Shown one piece after another: positions 44,049 to 52,777 of a stretch of DNA of 64,000 bases. Numbering within the stretch: position 1 is the first letter of the stretch; each line of letters starts with the position of its first letter. The DNA is from CBDFKK01 sp965248815 (GTDB lineage: Bacteria > Pseudomonadota > Alphaproteobacteria > SMXP01): NCBI GenBank assembly GCA_965248815.1, contig CBDFKK010000008.1:3100001-3164000 (forward strand). Direction: 5' to 3'. Made by a program: the position numbers and the translations under genes. A model generated the notes under the pieces. The model worked only from the letters and a program-made list of their open reading frames with translations, was not told where the DNA came from and ran no database searches.

Positions 44049-45070
44049 CCGATCAATCACTTCTCCACGTGTCAGATCTTCAGGTGCATTTTCCTATCCA
44101 AACCGGAGGGATTATCCGCAAGCTCTTTACGCCGCTGAAAGCGGTGGACGGCGTGAACTTTGAGCTCCGTGCAGGCGAGTCCCTCGGCATCGTCGGCGAG
44201 TCTGGCTGCGGTAAGTCCACCCTGGGCCGTGCTTTACTTCAGCTCTTGAAGTTGACCGATGGTAAGGTACTTTGGTTAGGCGAAGATCTGGGCCAGATGG
44301 CGCCAGAGGAGCTGAGGAAAAAGCGAAAGGACCTTCAGCTCGTCTTTCAAGACCCCCTTGCAAGTCTGAATCCACGAATGACTGTTGGCGAGATCATCGC
44401 CGAACCGCTCACCGCCTACAATTCGGATTTGTCCAAAGACCAAGTGATTGCTGAAGTCGAAGACATGATGGTGCATGTCGGGCTATTACCTCAAATGAAA
44501 AACCGCTACCCCCATGAATTTAGCGGCGGGCAATGCCAGCGCATTAGCATTGCGCGCGCCATGATCAATCGGCCAAAGCTTGTGGTGCTCGATGAGCCCG
44601 TGAGCGCGCTTGACGTTTCTATTCAGGCCCAGATCGTTAACCTGCTCAAAGACCTGCAGCGAGAATTCGGACTCACCTATATTTTTATTAGCCACGATCT
44701 ATCTGTCGTCCGCCATTTTTGCGATCGCATCCTTGTCATGTATCTCGGACAAATTGTCGAAGAGGCGACGAGGGACAATCTGTTTGATTATCCTCTACAT
44801 CCCTATACGCAAGTCTTGATCAATGCGGTGCCTATTCCCGATCCTAAAAAGGAACGTGCCAAACCGGATGTGGTTCTTTCAAGTGAACTGCCTTCGCCGC
44901 TAAACCCGCCATCCGGATGTCGATTTCGCACACGCTGCCCCCATGCTTCATCAAGATGCACGAACGCCGTTCCAATAATGGAAAATGCGCGTGAAGGTCA
45001 CAAAATAGCGTGCCACCACTGGCCGAAAATCAGAAAAGAAAGATCTGCCGCCACAGCCGCCAACGCCTAG
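44045..45070 (+). CDS. Oligopeptide-type ABC transporter ATPase (OppF/DppF class)
   Basis: A 341-residue ATPase. Walker A GESGCGKST is at about residues 51-59, the signature is FSGGQCQRISIAR and Walker B is LVVLDEPVSALD. The C-terminal HPY domain with CRFRTRCPHASSRC and KIACHHW is present. The start is the GTG at 44045, which forms GTGA with the preceding stop; a TTG at 44024 would overlap further. It ends 14 bases before the convergent Lrp-type regulator. Confidence 0.93.
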   Translation: MTDQSLLHVSDLQVHFPIQTGGIIRKLFTPLKAVDGVNFELRAGESLGIVGESGCGKSTLGRALLQLLKLTDGKVLWLGEDLGQMAPEELRKKRKDLQLVFQDPLASLNPRMTVGEIIAEPLTAYNSDLSKDQVIAEVEDMMVHVGLLPQMKNRYPHEFSGGQCQRISIARAMINRPKLVVLDEPVSALDVSIQAQIVNLLKDLQREFGLTYIFISHDLSVVRHFCDRILVMYLGQIVEEATRDNLFDYPLHPYTQVLINAVPIPDPKKERAKPDVVLSSELPSPLNPPSGCRFRTRCPHASSRCTNAVPIMENAREGHKIACHHWPKIRKERSAATAANA

Positions 45071-45084
45071 CGACGGAAAGCCGT

Positions 45085-45576
45085 TTAAGTCGTCTGAATC
45101 AAATCAAGGGGCAACACCGTTGAACTCTTGACCTTGGCCACGACAATGCGCGACCGCACTTCGCTTACTGATCCGAGTGCCAAAAGTTTGCTGCGCAGGA
45201 AATCGTCGTAGGCGTGAATGTCGGTGGTGACGATCTTCAATATATAATCGGCATCTCCCGTAATGGTGTAGCAGTCCAAAACTTCGGGCCAGGATAATAT
45301 TGTCTTTTCGAAATCGCGCATCGTGTCAGTGTGGGGCACGGTAAGCTTGACCGCTGCGATCACAATAAAGTCGATGCCGAGCGACTCCTCATCGAGGATC
45401 GTCACCCGCCGCTCAATGACGCCGGAATCTTCGAGCTGCTTAATCCGCCGCCAACACGCGGACGTCGACAAGCCCACCTCGTCCGCCAAATCCGCTACCG
45501 CCAACCGGCTATCGCGCTGCAGCTGGCTTAAAATCTTGATGTCGAGCCGATCCAAATTCACTGAATTTTTTGCCAT
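45085..45576 (-). CDS. Lrp/AsnC-family transcriptional regulator
   Basis: A 163-residue regulator. An N-terminal winged HTH (LDRLDIKILSQLQRDSRL, then DLADEVGLSTSACWRRIKQLE, given in part as VGLSTSACWRRIK) precedes the RAM/AsnC ligand-binding domain (GDADYILKIVTTDIHAYDDFL, in part GDADYILKIVTTD). Such proteins bind amino acids and form octamers that wrap DNA. It is divergent from the oxidoreductase and leucine-dehydrogenase genes, so it probably controls them in response to an amino acid. Confidence 0.92.
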   Translation of the reverse strand: MAKNSVNLDRLDIKILSQLQRDSRLAVADLADEVGLSTSACWRRIKQLEDSGVIERRVTILDEESLGIDFIVIAAVKLTVPHTDTMRDFEKTILSWPEVLDCYTITGDADYILKIVTTDIHAYDDFLRSKLLALGSVSEVRSRIVVAKVKSSTVLPLDLIQTT

Positions 45577-45727
45577 TTTCAGGCCTATAATTCGAATAAT
45601 TTCCTAAATTTACCCTACTTTTTCGGAAAAAAGGAACAAATTTCAGGTCATTTGCGCCTATATATATCTCGAGCGTGGGGGGCTTTGCGAACGGGTCATC
45701 GATCGCTGTGGAGGAAAGATAGGGCAA
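45577..45727. promoter_or_regulatory. Divergent promoter region between the Lrp-type gene and the oxidoreductase operon
   Basis: About 150 A+T-rich bases with several short dyads, for example TTTTTC-GGAAAAA near 45618-45632 and repeated AATTT tracts, the kind of sequence Lrp proteins favour. No exact operator can be assigned by eye. Confidence 0.5.
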
Positions 45728-48700
45728 ATGCGGCACCCTCATATTTCACTATCAGACAAGTACGATCGCGAAGACGGAGAGGTTTTTCTCACCGGAATTC
45801 AGGCGCTCGTTCGCCTGGTCTTGGACCAACGCCGCCGTGACAGCCTCGCCGACCTCAAGACAGGCGGCTTCATCTCAGGTTATCGCGGATCTCCCCTTGG
45901 CGGATTGGATCAACAGCTGTGGCGCGCCGCCGAATTCTTGGACCGCGCGGGCGTCACGTTTACGCCGGGCGTGAACGAAGATCTCGGCGCGACATCGGTG
46001 TGGGGCTCGCAACAAGTTGGGCTCTATCCGGGCGCAAACGTCGATGGCGTCTTTGGTCTTTGGTACGGCAAAGCGCCCGGCGTGGATCGTTCGGGTGACG
46101 CGTTGAAACATGCGAACTTTGCCGGCACGTCTGCAAACGGCGGCGTCCTTGCGATCGCGGGCGACGACCACGACTGCAAATCATCGACCTTACCGAGCCA
46201 AAGCGAATTCGCTTTTGCCGATGCCGAAATTCCTGTTCTCAATCCGTCCGACATTCAAGACGTCCTAGACTTCGGCTTGTATGGCTGGGCGCTATCACGC
46301 TTTAGCGGTCTCTGGGTCGGCCTCATTGCCCTTGCCGACACAATGGACAGCGCCGCCACCGTACGCGTCGGAGCGCATCACCTGGCTATTCGTAGTCCAG
46401 CGGAATTCAAGCTCCCCCCTCAAGGTTTAAGCATTCGGCCTCATGACGCACCGCTCGCCAAGGAACAGCGCGTCCGAAAATGGAAGTTACCCGCCGCACA
46501 AGCATTTGTCCGCGCAAATGGCCTCGATCGGGTCGCGATCGACGGACCACGCGCACGCTACGGCATCGCCGCAACGGGTAAGGCCTATCAAGACGTGCGC
46601 CAAGCCATGGATGTACTAGGCCTTTCTGATAAGGATGCAGCTGATTTGGGCCTGAGGCTTTACAAGATTGCCATGCCCTGGCCGCTTGAGCCAGAAAGCG
46701 CGAAAGAGTTTGCAGGCGGGTTGGATAAGGTCTTGGTGGTCGAACACAAGCGGCCTTTGATCGAATCGCAACTCAAAGACACGCTCTACGATCTGCCTGA
46801 CAGAAGCAGGCCGCGCATTCTCGGCAAGACTCACGGACATGGCCGTCCGCTCCTTTCAGATACGGGCTCTGTGACCGCCGAACAAATCGCACGGGCGCTT
46901 ATTGAATTCTTACCGAAAACGTCGCGCACGGAAGAACTAGGCCGCCATTTGGCACGCCTTGCCGAACAACGACGCGTTGTTGACCGAATCCAAGCCAAGT
47001 CGCTTAGGACGCCGTTCTACTGTTCCGGCTGCCCTCACAATAAGTCGACCGCGGTTCCTGAAGGCAGCCGAGCGCTCGCAGGCATTGGTTGCCATTACAT
47101 GGCAATGTTTATGGATCGTGAGACCGATACGCCGTCACAGATGGGCGGCGAAGGCGCCATGTGGATCGGTCAATCTCCATTCACAGACGAACCTCACATT
47201 TTTGCCAACTTAGGTGACGGCACCTATCACCACTCGGGTCTTCTGGCCGTTCGCGCAGCAATCGCAGCGAGCCAGACCATGACTTACAAGCTTCTGTTCA
47301 ATGACGCCGTCGCCATGACTGGCGGCCAGCCGATTGAAGGCCAGATGTCGGTGGCTCAAATCACGCAAGAGCTGGCGGCCGAAGGTGTCAAACGCATCGC
47401 CATCGTTAGCGAGTCGCCAGATCAATATGACAAGCTCTCAGTGTCAAACGTTAGTCTCACGGTCAGCGGGCGCGACGAACTCTCCAATCTTCAGGACGAG
47501 TTGCGCAAGACCGATGGCGTGAGCGTTTTGATTTACGATCAGACTTGCGCCGCAGAAAAGCGGCGGCGCCGCAAGCGAGGCCAGCTCGAAGATCCTTCTA
47601 AGCGCGTCGTCATTAACGCGGCCGTGTGTGAAGGCTGCGGTGATTGCACTGCGAAATCGAACTGCTTGTCCGTCGAACCACTCGAAACCGAATTCGGGTG
47701 CAAGCGCCGGATCAATCAATCTTCGTGTAACAAAGACTATTCGTGTTTGGACGGCTTTTGCCCGAGTTTTGTGACCGTCGAAGGCGCTAAACTCAGAAAA
47801 GCCGAACGCTCCAGCACGGACTCCCGATTCAAAGCGCTGCAGACCGGCGATTTGCCGAAGCCTCATGTGAGAACCCCTCAAGTCGTTGAAGACGGTCCTT
47901 TCAATATTGTCATCACGGGCATTGGCGGCGCCGGCGTCACAACGGCGAGCGCTATTCTAGGTATGGCCGCGCACATCGACGGTAAGGCGTCAACCACCCT
48001 CGACATGACAGGCCTTGCTCAAAAGGGCGGCGCAGTCGTCTCTCACGTGCGCATCGGCGAACCATCTCGTTCTATTCACGGCGGACGCATTCCGGACTGC
48101 CACGCCGACGCCTTGATCGCCGCCGACACTGTCGTCGCGGCCAATGCCGACACATTGCGTTTGACCCACAAGCATCGGACACGGGCAATTGTGAATGCGG
48201 ACGTGGCACCGACGGCCGAATTTATCAACAACAACGACATCTCGATTGACGAAACAGCGCTGCAGGAGAGCATAGCGACCGCCTGTCGCCGGACCAGCGC
48301 TCTGGATGCGACGAGACTTGCTGAAACAATGTTTGGCGATTCCATCTACGCGAATAGCATTCTCTTGGGCTTTGCCTTTCAGCAAGGGCTCGTCCCGCTT
48401 TCTTGGCAAGCCATCGAAACGGCATTCGAGCTGAATGGCGCGTCAGCGGATACCAACATTCAAGCGTTTCGCCTCGGGCGACTGGTCTTCGAACAACCTG
48501 AACTTATGAATAATACTTCAGGGCCTGCAGAACCAAGCGTTGCGCCGCCGTCACAAACACTCGATCAATTCATCGAACGGCGAACGCGAGTTCTGATCAA
48601 TTATCAGAACAGCGCCTACGCCCAGCGTTATCTGAAATTGGTCAAGCATGCGGCGCGGATCGAAACAGCACGGATTGGAAATTCCACGCGGCTTACTGAG

Positions 48701-49210
48701 GCAGTGGCTAAGAATTATTTCAAGTTACTGGCTTACAAGGACGAGTATGAAGTGGCGCGGCTCTATACTGACGGAACATTTGCAGCCAGCCTCAACAAAC
48801 AATTTGAAGACGTGCCGAACATGAAGGTCTATTTGGCGCCACCGCTTTTGGCACGCAGTGGACCCGACGGCAAACCACGGAAAATGGCATTCGGCCGCTG
48901 GATCTTTCCAGTATTCAAGCTTGTTGCGCGCTTCAAATTTTTGCGCGGGACGGTATTCGATCCGTTTGGGTTCCTCGCGGAGCGACAAGAGGAGCGCGCG
49001 CTCATCTCGTCTTACGAAGACGATGTAGGGCGGCTCCTGAAAACTTTGTCGACGGTCAACCTTGACGCTGCCGTCGCCATCGCTGAACTGCCGGATCAAA
49101 TTCGCGGCTTTGGCCATATCAAATCAGCGGCAATCAAACGCGCCAAAGCGAGCGCTCATGATCTCTGGCGCCAATTCGATGCACCCTCACCGGTGAAGCA
49201 CGCAGCCTAA
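45728..49210 (+). CDS. Fused indolepyruvate (2-oxoacid) ferredoxin oxidoreductase
   Basis: An 1160-residue single-chain version of the IorAB enzyme, which decarboxylates aryl- or branched 2-oxoacids to acyl-CoA and reduces ferredoxin. The N-terminal half carries the pyruvate-ferredoxin-like domains and the thiamine-binding region (MGGEGAMWIGQSPF, NLGDGTYHHSG, about 477-505). A Cys-rich iron-sulfur segment follows near residue 637 (CEGCGDC, SNCLSV, SCLDGFC). The gamma domain starts NIVITGIGGAGVTT (about 724), and the last 200 residues match the DUF6537-type tail. It is co-transcribed with the dehydrogenase 12 bases downstream and is probably regulated by the divergent Lrp-type protein. Confidence 0.92.
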   Translation: MRHPHISLSDKYDREDGEVFLTGIQALVRLVLDQRRRDSLADLKTGGFISGYRGSPLGGLDQQLWRAAEFLDRAGVTFTPGVNEDLGATSVWGSQQVGLYPGANVDGVFGLWYGKAPGVDRSGDALKHANFAGTSANGGVLAIAGDDHDCKSSTLPSQSEFAFADAEIPVLNPSDIQDVLDFGLYGWALSRFSGLWVGLIALADTMDSAATVRVGAHHLAIRSPAEFKLPPQGLSIRPHDAPLAKEQRVRKWKLPAAQAFVRANGLDRVAIDGPRARYGIAATGKAYQDVRQAMDVLGLSDKDAADLGLRLYKIAMPWPLEPESAKEFAGGLDKVLVVEHKRPLIESQLKDTLYDLPDRSRPRILGKTHGHGRPLLSDTGSVTAEQIARALIEFLPKTSRTEELGRHLARLAEQRRVVDRIQAKSLRTPFYCSGCPHNKSTAVPEGSRALAGIGCHYMAMFMDRETDTPSQMGGEGAMWIGQSPFTDEPHIFANLGDGTYHHSGLLAVRAAIAASQTMTYKLLFNDAVAMTGGQPIEGQMSVAQITQELAAEGVKRIAIVSESPDQYDKLSVSNVSLTVSGRDELSNLQDELRKTDGVSVLIYDQTCAAEKRRRRKRGQLEDPSKRVVINAAVCEGCGDCTAKSNCLSVEPLETEFGCKRRINQSSCNKDYSCLDGFCPSFVTVEGAKLRKAERSSTDSRFKALQTGDLPKPHVRTPQVVEDGPFNIVITGIGGAGVTTASAILGMAAHIDGKASTTLDMTGLAQKGGAVVSHVRIGEPSRSIHGGRIPDCHADALIAADTVVAANADTLRLTHKHRTRAIVNADVAPTAEFINNNDISIDETALQESIATACRRTSALDATRLAETMFGDSIYANSILLGFAFQQGLVPLSWQAIETAFELNGASADTNIQAFRLGRLVFEQPELMNNTSGPAEPSVAPPSQTLDQFIERRTRVLINYQNSAYAQRYLKLVKHAARIETARIGNSTRLTEAVAKNYFKLLAYKDEYEVARLYTDGTFAASLNKQFEDVPNMKVYLAPPLLARSGPDGKPRKMAFGRWIFPVFKLVARFKFLRGTVFDPFGFLAERQEERALISSYEDDVGRLLKTLSTVNLDAAVAIAELPDQIRGFGHIKSAAIKRAKASAHDLWRQFDAPSPVKHAA

Positions 49211-49222
49211 AGGAGCAACAAA

Positions 49223-50302
49223 ATGAAAACTAAAAAGCTCAAAGCGCAAGGATACGAGAACGTTGTTCGCTTCGAAGATGACAAAACCGGTCTCAAGGCG
49301 ATTATCGCTGTTCATGACACGACCCTCGGTCCGGCCCTTGGCGGCTGCCGCATGTGGCCTTATGCCAGTGAAGAAGAAGCACTCGAGGATGTACTGCGCT
49401 TGTCCAAAGGCATGACATTCAAAAACGCGCTTGCAGGTCTCGCGCTTGGCGGCGGCAAGGCCGTGATCATCGGCGATCCGAAACGCGACAAGTCTCCGGC
49501 GCTTTTTGAAGCGTTTGGACGCTGCATCGAGTCCCTTGAAGGTGCCTATTACACTGCCGAAGACGTCGGCATGCGCGTCGAAGACGTGGAGCAGATTGCG
49601 CGGCAGACACGCTATGCCGTCGGCCTCAAAAGCCGAAGAGGAAGCGGCGACCCATCGCCTTATACTGCTTACGGCGTATTCTTAGGTCTCTGCGCTGCCA
49701 TTAAAATACGGCTGAAGTCGGACTCGCTTGACGGTATAAACGTCATCGTCACTGGGCTCGGGCATGTCGGCTATGAACTTTGCAGACTCCTGCATAAGGC
49801 GGGCGCGCACCTCATTGTCGCCGACATTGACCGGGACAAGGTACGCAAAGCACAAGATGAATTCTCAGCACATGAAGCGCATCCTACGGAAGCGTTCGCG
49901 AAGAAAGCCGATGTCTTCGCCCCTTGTGCCCTAGGGGGCGCCATCAGTTCGGTGAGCGCACCACTTTTGCAAGTCGCTGTCGTCGCAGGGTCCGCAAATA
50001 ATCAGCTAGTGCAGCCGGAATGCGGAGACAGATTGCACGACATGGGCATTCTTTATGCTCCCGACTACGTCATTAATTCGGGCGGTGTCATAAGCGTTGG
50101 AAGAGAAGCAACCGAAAGTTGGGGCAGAGGCGAGGTCTTGGTAAGAATTGAAGGGATACCTGAGACGCTCACGTCGATCTTCGAGCGCTCAGCTCTATCC
50201 AACCAGCCACCCCAACGCATTGCAGACAACATGGCGCTTGAGATACTACAAATGGCGCAACTCAAGAAAAAGAAATTGAAAGTTCTCGAGAACGTCGCGT
50301 AG
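49223..50302 (+). CDS. Leucine/phenylalanine/valine dehydrogenase
   Basis: A 359-residue amino-acid dehydrogenase of the Glu/Leu/Phe/Val family. The N-terminal domain has GPALGGCRMWPY and the catalytic Lys region LAGLALGGGKAV (Lys 79); the Rossmann part is VIVTGLGHVGYEL, and APCALGGAIS and GSANNQL match leucine dehydrogenase. It removes the amino group to give a 2-oxoacid, the substrate class of the upstream oxidoreductase. AGGAG lies 7 bases before the ATG. The aliphatic or aromatic preference cannot be told from the sequence. Confidence 0.92.
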   Translation: MKTKKLKAQGYENVVRFEDDKTGLKAIIAVHDTTLGPALGGCRMWPYASEEEALEDVLRLSKGMTFKNALAGLALGGGKAVIIGDPKRDKSPALFEAFGRCIESLEGAYYTAEDVGMRVEDVEQIARQTRYAVGLKSRRGSGDPSPYTAYGVFLGLCAAIKIRLKSDSLDGINVIVTGLGHVGYELCRLLHKAGAHLIVADIDRDKVRKAQDEFSAHEAHPTEAFAKKADVFAPCALGGAISSVSAPLLQVAVVAGSANNQLVQPECGDRLHDMGILYAPDYVINSGGVISVGREATESWGRGEVLVRIEGIPETLTSIFERSALSNQPPQRIADNMALEILQMAQLKKKKLKVLENVA

Positions 50303-50310
50303 ATTGGTTC

Positions 50311-50413
50311 TGGAGCATTTTCAGAAAAAGTGGCCCCGGTTTTCCGTCCGAAAACGCGACCAAACTAAGAATCTAGAGCATGTCCATGATTCAACTAATC
50401 TTGGGAATGCTCT
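50311..50413. repeat. Intergenic mosaic repeat with two stem-loops
   Basis: The gap between convergent genes begins GGAGCATTTTCAGAAAAAG, contains a hairpin GTTTTC-CGTCC-GAAAAC (50339-50355), and ends with a longer stem AGAGCATGTCC...GGGAATGCTCT (50375-50413). This composition resembles repeated palindromic elements I know from Rhizobiales-like genomes. The last stem overlaps the thiolase stop codon and may help terminate both converging transcripts. Confidence 0.65.
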
Positions 50414-51599
50414 AATGGAAGCGCTCTATTGCGACAGCCGTCGCTTCGCCGCCGCCAATGCACAAAGACGCCACGCCTTTGTCTAGACCTTGATGCCGTA
50501 AGGCGGCCAAGAGTGTAACTATAATCCGTGCGCCCGATGCCCCAATCGGATGACCGAGGGCGCAAGCACCCCCATTTACGTTGAGCCTGTCATAAGGCAA
50601 ATCCAATTCTTTCATGGCAATCATCGGCACCACGGCAAATGCTTCATTGACTTCGAATAGATCGACGTCGTCGCGGCTCCATCCGGTCCTAGCGAATAAG
50701 TTTTGGATGGCACCGACCGGCGCGCTGGTAAACTGCGAGGGTTTCCTCGCATGGGTCGCGTGACCGTGGATGATGGCCAACGGCGTTAGACCTTTTGCTT
50801 CGGCAGCCGACTGGCGCATGATTAGAAGGGCCGCAGCGCCATCTGAGATTGAACTCGAATTCGCCGCCGTCACGGTTCCGTCTTTGGCAAACGCTGGTCT
50901 TAGCTTTCGAATTTTTTCGATATTAGCTTTGAGTGGCTGCTCGTCCGTATCTACCTCTTCTTCCGATTTTCGTGTGACAACGTTGACGCTGACAACTTCT
51001 TCATCGAAAGCCCCGGTTTCAATCGCCGCCTTGGCGCGCTGTAAGGATTCGATCGCATAATCGTCCTGCGCGTCGCGTGTGAGCTGATAGGCCTGGGCCG
51101 CGTCTTCAGCAAATGTGCCCATAAGACGGCCGGGCTCATAGGCATCCTCAAGGCCGTCCAAGAACATATGGTCTTTGACTTCGCCGTGTCCGAGGCGCAA
51201 GCCTTCGCGCACTTTAGGCAATAGATATGGCGCGTTCGACATGCTTTCCATGCCGCCGGCCACCATCACATTATGGCTGCCGGCGGCAATTGCGTCGTGC
51301 GCCATCATGGCCGCCTGCATGCCGGAGCCGCACATTTTATTGACCGTAGTACACGGAACTTCCTCACCAAGACCCGCGCCCAAAGACGCTTGCCGCGCAG
51401 GCGCCTGACCCAGACCAGCAGGAAGGACGCAGCCCATAATCGTTCCGTCTACATCGCTTTTTGCGATGCCAGCGCCGTCGAGCGCCGCCCCGATGGCGAT
51501 GGCGCCGAGCTCCGGCGACGTGCGCGGCGACAGCTTGCCTTGGAAGCCGCCCATCGGCGTGCGCGCCATGCCTACTATCACAATGGGATCTGTGCTCAT
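50412..51599 (-). CDS. Acetyl-CoA C-acetyltransferase (thiolase)
   Basis: A 395-residue thiolase. The acyl-carrying Cys is residue 90 in NKMCGSGMQA, the His is in GGACALGHPIGASGAR and the second Cys is in LCIGGGEATA. This sequence is closest in pattern to biosynthetic/degradative acetoacetyl-CoA thiolases. It could cleave acetoacetyl-CoA from leucine breakdown, the pathway of the convergent genes, or start polyhydroxybutyrate synthesis. No phaB is adjacent. The start at 51599 is the normal N-terminus (MSTDPIVIVGMARTP). Confidence 0.94.
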   Translation of the reverse strand: MSTDPIVIVGMARTPMGGFQGKLSPRTSPELGAIAIGAALDGAGIAKSDVDGTIMGCVLPAGLGQAPARQASLGAGLGEEVPCTTVNKMCGSGMQAAMMAHDAIAAGSHNVMVAGGMESMSNAPYLLPKVREGLRLGHGEVKDHMFLDGLEDAYEPGRLMGTFAEDAAQAYQLTRDAQDDYAIESLQRAKAAIETGAFDEEVVSVNVVTRKSEEEVDTDEQPLKANIEKIRKLRPAFAKDGTVTAANSSSISDGAAALLIMRQSAAEAKGLTPLAIIHGHATHARKPSQFTSAPVGAIQNLFARTGWSRDDVDLFEVNEAFAVVPMIAMKELDLPYDRLNVNGGACALGHPIGASGARIIVTLLAALRHQGLDKGVASLCIGGGEATAVAIERFH

Positions 51600-51791
51600 A
51601 CGAACGGTCCTTTGATGTCTTAGATCGGTGTCTCGCCGCTAGATTTCAAGTCTTCTGCGCTAGGCCCTATATGAAACGCCGTGCGAAGGCAAGCGAGAGC
51701 CCCAGTCGGTAAGGTATCCGCGTGGCTCGAAATGCTCAGGTTTCACTGGGCCTTGAAGATGTCAAGCAACTCGTCGATCGCCGACATAGAG

Positions 51792-52232
51792 TCATTTGCC
51801 TTCAATGGCGCACTTCAAGAGTTGCAATTGGGATCCGTCCGTCCGTTTCATCATAAAAGTAATCGCAGGACTTAACGTGCGCCACATCATCCCCCGCGTC
51901 TTGCAACGCGCGTTCAATGTTACGCGGGTTCGATTTCCCACGGGCTCGCAAATGTATTCGTAATTTGCGACGAGCCCGCCTTCGCGAGCCTCCAGCGCAA
52001 ATCTTTCGCGCGGCTTCCACAACACAATTTGATTTTCTTGCTGAGAGCGCCTGCCGGGGCCCATAAGCCGAGCTGCATAACGGCTGCCTTCGCGGACCGG
52101 GCCTTCCGTCAGCGGTGCCATGCTTTTGAGGCCCTTCATCCAGTTTGGCGCCCGCCTAAAGTCCGTGAGGTACTGCCAAACCTCGTCTAACGGCCGATCA
52201 ATCATTTCACTCACAACAAAACCCGACGACAT
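51792..52232 (-). CDS. SRPBCC (START/polyketide cyclase-like) protein
   Basis: A 146-residue lipid-binding-type fold. The N-terminal strand and helix FVVSEMIDRPLDEVWQYLTDF and the PNWMKGLKSM segment are typical of polyketide_cyc2 domains, and the C-terminal helix is TLSPAITFMMKRTDGSQLQLL. No catalytic residue can be named. The ATG at 52232 has AAGGG 7 bases upstream, so it is chosen over a GTG at 52256. It stands alone between the thiolase and the riboswitch. Confidence 0.8.
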   Translation of the reverse strand: MSSGFVVSEMIDRPLDEVWQYLTDFRRAPNWMKGLKSMAPLTEGPVREGSRYAARLMGPGRRSQQENQIVLWKPRERFALEAREGGLVANYEYICEPVGNRTRVTLNARCKTRGMMWRTLSPAITFMMKRTDGSQLQLLKCAIEGK

Positions 52233-52410
52233 GTCTTTACCCTTACTCCACCCCACCAGTTACACATCTGAACAAAAGTATAACGTGGGATGCGGCCCGC
52301 GTCTTGAGGGTCAACAGAATTTGACCCGTCGCGCTAACCATGCAGGAGTTACGAGAAGCAGCTCGATCCATAAAACCTTGCGATCCGCTCTCTCATTTCG
52401 TAGCTTGGCG

Positions 52411-52587
52411 GCCGACGGTGTCTCCTCCGGGAGAATAAAAGGGAACGCAGTGAAGCCCTTGGGCCCAATCTGCGGCTGTACCCGCAACTGTTAGCGGTGA
52501 GTTCGAGCACAAAAAGCCACTGAAACGCATGTTTCGGGAAGGCGTGCATCGATCTTCGACCCGCAAGCCAGGAAACCTGCCGTCAAG
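52411..52587 (+). ncRNA. Cobalamin riboswitch
   Basis: The conserved parts of the aptamer are in order: GGTG after a GACGG arm (52414-52420), GGGAACGCAGTGAAG, GCGGCTGTACCCGCAACTG, GAGTTCGAGC, AAAGCCACTG, and the B12 box AGCCAGGAAACCTGCC (52566-52581). The closing arm CCGTC at 52580-52584 pairs with GACGG. It senses adenosylcobalamin-type ligands and lowers expression of the btuBFCD genes downstream. Confidence 0.96.
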
Positions 52588-52741
52588 TCGTCCAGCCGTT
52601 GGTCGGGCATTGCCAAAGGTGCGGGAATCCGTAGCGGCGACAACTTCAACCAGGGTTGGAGGTCGCGCGGATTCTATGGGGCACAAGCGTACCCAAAAGA
52701 CTGAACTGTTTGGCTCAGCGCGAAAGCGCCGCGACCGCCTT

Positions 52742-52768
52742 CCAATCCTTTGTCTTAGCGAAGATTGG
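52742..52768 (+). promoter_or_regulatory. Hairpin covering the btuB ribosome-binding site
   Basis: CCAATC (52742-52747) pairs with GATTGG (52763-52768), which contains the TGGAA that serves as ribosome site 9 bases before the btuB ATG. It may be the switch that blocks translation when cobalamin is bound, which would be an expression platform of the translational type. No U-run is seen before the gene. Confidence 0.5.
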
Positions 52769-52777
52769 AAACGTCGC

